The notes beneath the pieces were generated by a model, which had not been told where the DNA came from, did not search any database, and was given only the letters and a program-made list of their open reading frames with translations. DNA of 64,000 nt, taken from positions 62,501 through 126,500 of the forward strand of contig NZ_JAAGSC010000023.1 in assembly GCF_010499265.1 (NCBI RefSeq). The letters are read 5' to 3'. Positions 61,746-64,000 of the stretch are shown in pieces; position 1 is the stretch's first letter, and every line of letters begins with the position of its first letter. The DNA comes from Wenzhouxiangella limi (lineage in GTDB: Bacteria > Pseudomonadota > Gammaproteobacteria > Xanthomonadales > Wenzhouxiangellaceae). The translations under genes were made by a program, and so were the position numbers.

Positions 61746-62621
61746 TCAGCCGTCGCTGTCTTCGAGCTTGTCCTGGGTACGCAGCTCGAAGTCGCTGGCG
61801 TCATGGCGCTCGAGCAGCTGGGTCTCGGGCGGACCGAAGGGCTTGTTGACCATTACCCCGCGCTGGACCGCGGGTCGAGCATCGATTTCTCGCGCCCAGC
61901 GCTGCAGGTTTTCGTAACCCTCGACCTGCAGGAATTCACCGGCCTCGTAAAGCCGACCCAGTACCAATTGGCCATACCACGGCCAGATCGCGATATCGGC
62001 GATGGTGTAGTCGGCCCCGGCGATGTAGGCCTTGTCCGACAGTTCCCGGTCGAGCACGTCGAGCTGGCGCTTGGCCTCCATGGCAAAGCGGTCGATGCAG
62101 TACTTGATCTTGACCGGCGCGTAGGCGTAGAAATGACCGAAGCCGCCGCCCAGGTAGGGCGCCGAGCCCATCTGCCAGAACAGCCAGTTCATGCACTCGG
62201 TGCGCGCAGCGCGCTGTGCAGGCAGGAAAGCGCCGAACTTTTCGGCCAGGTAGAGCAGGATGGACCCGGATTCGAACACCCGCTGCACCGGCTCGACGCT
62301 GCGGTCGACCAGGGCCGGTATCTTTGAATTGGGGTTGATCTCGACAAAGCCCGAGCCGAACTGCTCGCCCTTGCCGATGCGGATCAGCCAGGCATCGTAT
62401 TCGGCCTCTGCAATGCCAAGCGCCAGCAACTCCTCGAACATCACGCCGGCCTTGACCCCGTTGGGCGTGGCCAGCGAGTAAAGCTGGTGTGGATGCCGCC
62501 CCACCGGGAGTTCTTTCGGATGGGTGGCGCCGGCTTCGGGGCGGTTGATATTGGCGAACTTGCCGCCGCTTTCGCTATCCCATTGCCAGACTTTCGGCGG
62601 GGTATAGTCCGAATCACTCAC
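61746..62621 (-). CDS. yghU: glutathione S-transferase, YghU/Nu-class
   Basis: 291 residues (E. coli YghU 288). VWQWDSESGGKFANINRP and LPVGRHPHQLYSLATPNG near the start are diagnostic for the YghU group, disulfide-bond reductases that bind two glutathiones. GTG at 62621 is preceded by AGGAGG and overlaps the maeB stop (GTGA). The organism has its own glutathione gene at 47980. Confidence 0.93.
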   Translation of the reverse strand: MSDSDYTPPKVWQWDSESGGKFANINRPEAGATHPKELPVGRHPHQLYSLATPNGVKAGVMFEELLALGIAEAEYDAWLIRIGKGEQFGSGFVEINPNSKIPALVDRSVEPVQRVFESGSILLYLAEKFGAFLPAQRAARTECMNWLFWQMGSAPYLGGGFGHFYAYAPVKIKYCIDRFAMEAKRQLDVLDRELSDKAYIAGADYTIADIAIWPWYGQLVLGRLYEAGEFLQVEGYENLQRWAREIDARPAVQRGVMVNKPFGPPETQLLERHDASDFELRTQDKLEDSDG

Positions 62622-64000
62622 CGGTAATCCTCCTGTCTTTTGGCAAACTGCTGGGCCTCGACCACCGCGATGGCGGTCATGTTGACCACCCGGCGCACGC
62701 TGGCCGAGGGGGTGAGTACGTGCGCCGGCCGACCCACGCCCATCAGGATGGGCTCGATGCTGACCGCCCGCCCGACCACGCGGGCAAAGTGGAAGGCGAT
62801 GTGGGCCGAATCCTGGTCGGGCATGATCAGCAGGTTGGGCTGGCCCTTGAGGCGCGAGTCGGGGAAGATGCGCTGCCGGATCTCGGGGATCATGGCCACG
62901 TCGGCCGGCATCTCGCCTTCGACCTCCAGATCCGGCGCCAGCTCGCACAGGCGTTCGCGCACGCGTCGCATCTTGGCGGCCTGCGGATCGGCATGCGAGC
63001 CGAAGGTGGAATGCGAAACCAGCGCCACCTTGGGCGTGATCCCGAACATGCGGATCTTCTCGGCCGCCATCAGGGTCAGCTCGGTGAGCTGCTCGATGTC
63101 CGGATCGGGGTTGACGTGGGTATCGCAGACAAACCACACGCCGGTATCGTTGGTCACCACCGACAGCGCGCCCAGGGTCTTGTAGCCCGGCGCCATGCCG
63201 AGCACCTCGGTCACGTAGCGCAGCTTTTTCTGGTAGCGCCCGACCACGCCGCAGATCAGCGCGTCGGCCTCGCCGCGGTGGACCATCAGCGCCGCGATCA
63301 CGGTGGTCCGGGTGCGCACGATCGCCTTGGCCGAGTCCGGCGTCACCCCGCGGCGCCGGGTGATCTCGTAAAAGGTCTGCCAGTATTCCTTGAAGCGCGG
63401 GTCGGACTCGGGGTTGACGAGCTCGAAATCCTTGCCCGCGCGGATCCGCAGACCGGCCCGCTCGATGCGCATGTCGACCACCGAAGGCCGGCCGATCAGG
63501 ATCGGGCGGGCCAGGCCGTCGTCGATGATCGACTGGACGGAGCGCAAGACCGTTTCTTCTTCGCCCTCGGCGAACACCACCCGCTTGGGATCGCGGCGGG
63601 CCGAGTCGAACACCGGCTTCATCAGCAGGCCCGTGCGGAACACGTACTGACTCAGGCGCTCGCGATAGTCGTCCAGATCGATCGGACGGGTCGCCGCGCC
63701 CGAATCCATCGCCGCCTTGGCCACTGCCGGGGCCAGCTGGACCAGCAGGCGCGGATCGAACGGTTGCGGAATCAAATACTCGGGCCCGAACCGCGGCGCC
63801 TCGCCGCCGTAGGCCGCCGCCGAGACGTCGGAGGACTCCATCCGCGCCAGCTCGGCGATGGCGTGGACGCAGGCCATCTTCATTTCATCGTTGATGGCGG
63901 TGGCACCGACGTCCAGGGCGCCGCGGAAAATGTAGGGAAAGCACAGCACGTTATTGACCTGGTTCGGAAAGTCCGACCGGCCGGTGGCGATCAGCGCATC
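62618..64000 (-). CDS. maeB: NADP-dependent malic enzyme, C-terminal part (cut by window edge)
   Basis: 461 codons in the window; the N-terminal part lies beyond 64000. The first residues read ATGRSDFPNQVNNVLCFP and IFRGALDVGATAIND, the malic NAD(P)-binding domain. From about 100 residues later the sequence is a phosphotransacetylase-like domain (FAEGEEETVLRS, then DALICGVVGRYQKKL), the architecture of MaeB. Decarboxylates malate to pyruvate with NADPH. The PTA-like part is regulatory, binding acetyl-CoA, in E. coli. Confidence 0.93.
   Translation of the reverse strand, partial: DALIATGRSDFPNQVNNVLCFPYIFRGALDVGATAINDEMKMACVHAIAELARMESSDVSAAAYGGEAPRFGPEYLIPQPFDPRLLVQLAPAVAKAAMDSGAATRPIDLDDYRERLSQYVFRTGLLMKPVFDSARRDPKRVVFAEGEEETVLRSVQSIIDDGLARPILIGRPSVVDMRIERAGLRIRAGKDFELVNPESDPRFKEYWQTFYEITRRRGVTPDSAKAIVRTRTTVIAALMVHRGEADALICGVVGRYQKKLRYVTEVLGMAPGYKTLGALSVVTNDTGVWFVCDTHVNPDPDIEQLTELTLMAAEKIRMFGITPKVALVSHSTFGSHADPQAAKMRRVRERLCELAPDLEVEGEMPADVAMIPEIRQRIFPDSRLKGQPNLLIMPDQDSAHIAFHFARVVGRAVSIEPILMGVGRPAHVLTPSASVRRVVNMTAIAVVEAQQFAKRQEDYR

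Noticed and set aside
62622-63137. Upstream extension of the GST frame
   Set aside because: Overlaps maeB in another frame and is Arg/Gly-rich without similarity; the YghU N-terminus begins at the GTG at 62621.

Overview
The window is a gene-dense, high-GC (by eye), gammaproteobacterial chromosome segment carrying almost only housekeeping genes. Several markers point to the Xanthomonadales/Lysobacterales or a neighbour such as Wenzhouxiangellaceae: a fused acetylglutamate kinase/acetyltransferase and an N-acetylornithine (not ornithine) carbamoyltransferase in one arg operon, a GCS2-type glutamate-cysteine ligase, and a large Ser/Thr kinase with a TPR tail. The assignment is inference; no rRNA or tRNA gene was seen to anchor it. 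No stretch above about 245 bp lacks a gene. I saw no phage, insertion sequence or CRISPR array.

Layout. 1-5663 (minus): arginine operon argF'-argG-argE'-argBA-argC-argH, running off the left edge. 5783-9949: a small membrane protein, tyrS (minus), then a MepM-like peptidoglycan endopeptidase and anmK. 9973-15879: accessory genes (lipoproteins, CmcJ/AsaB-like oxygenase, AlkA-type glycosylase, a 100-residue 2OG-Fe(II) oxygenase, an alpha/beta hydrolase), then ampG and xthA. 16048-17635: a UbiA/MenA-like prenyltransferase and a small polyprenol-P sugar transferase. 17698-25901 (plus): pyrE, two envelope proteins, fis, purH, purD, uvrD, pyrF. 25902-26146: a regulatory intergenic region with a promoter, palindrome and intrinsic terminator, possibly a small RNA. 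26147-30154: plsB, a DUF465 protein, a beta-repeat lipoprotein and a DUF3465 lipoprotein. 30253-39782 (minus): rsmG-parA-parB and the complete F1Fo ATP synthase operon atpIBEFHAGDC. 39803-47922: a DUF945-like protein and an oligopeptide ABC transporter with two tandem binding proteins. 47980-53996: gshA, rluE, a membrane-anchored degenerate phosphohexomutase with a Glu-Pro repeat linker, dut, radC. 54096-61694: tkt, gapA and pgk, interrupted on the other strand by a Ser/Thr kinase-TPR gene and a lipoprotein. 61746-64000 (minus): YghU-type GST and maeB, cut by the right edge.

How the genes work together. The arg genes form one coupled unit (stop/start overlaps at three of the five junctions) and imply the acetylcitrulline variant of arginine synthesis. 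pyrE, purH, purD, pyrF and dut cover nucleotide synthesis; tkt-gapA-pgk and maeB cover central carbon metabolism; mepM, anmK and ampG are all peptidoglycan turnover or recycling functions within 8 kb.

Most unusual element: the 943-residue protein at 49887-52718. It sits where Pseudomonas has algC (next to dut) and keeps the phosphohexomutase fold and a membrane-bound sensor-like N-terminus, but all four active-site loops are altered, and its linker is encoded by a 16-copy perfect hexanucleotide repeat. I read it as a probable pseudoenzyme with a regulatory or binding role.
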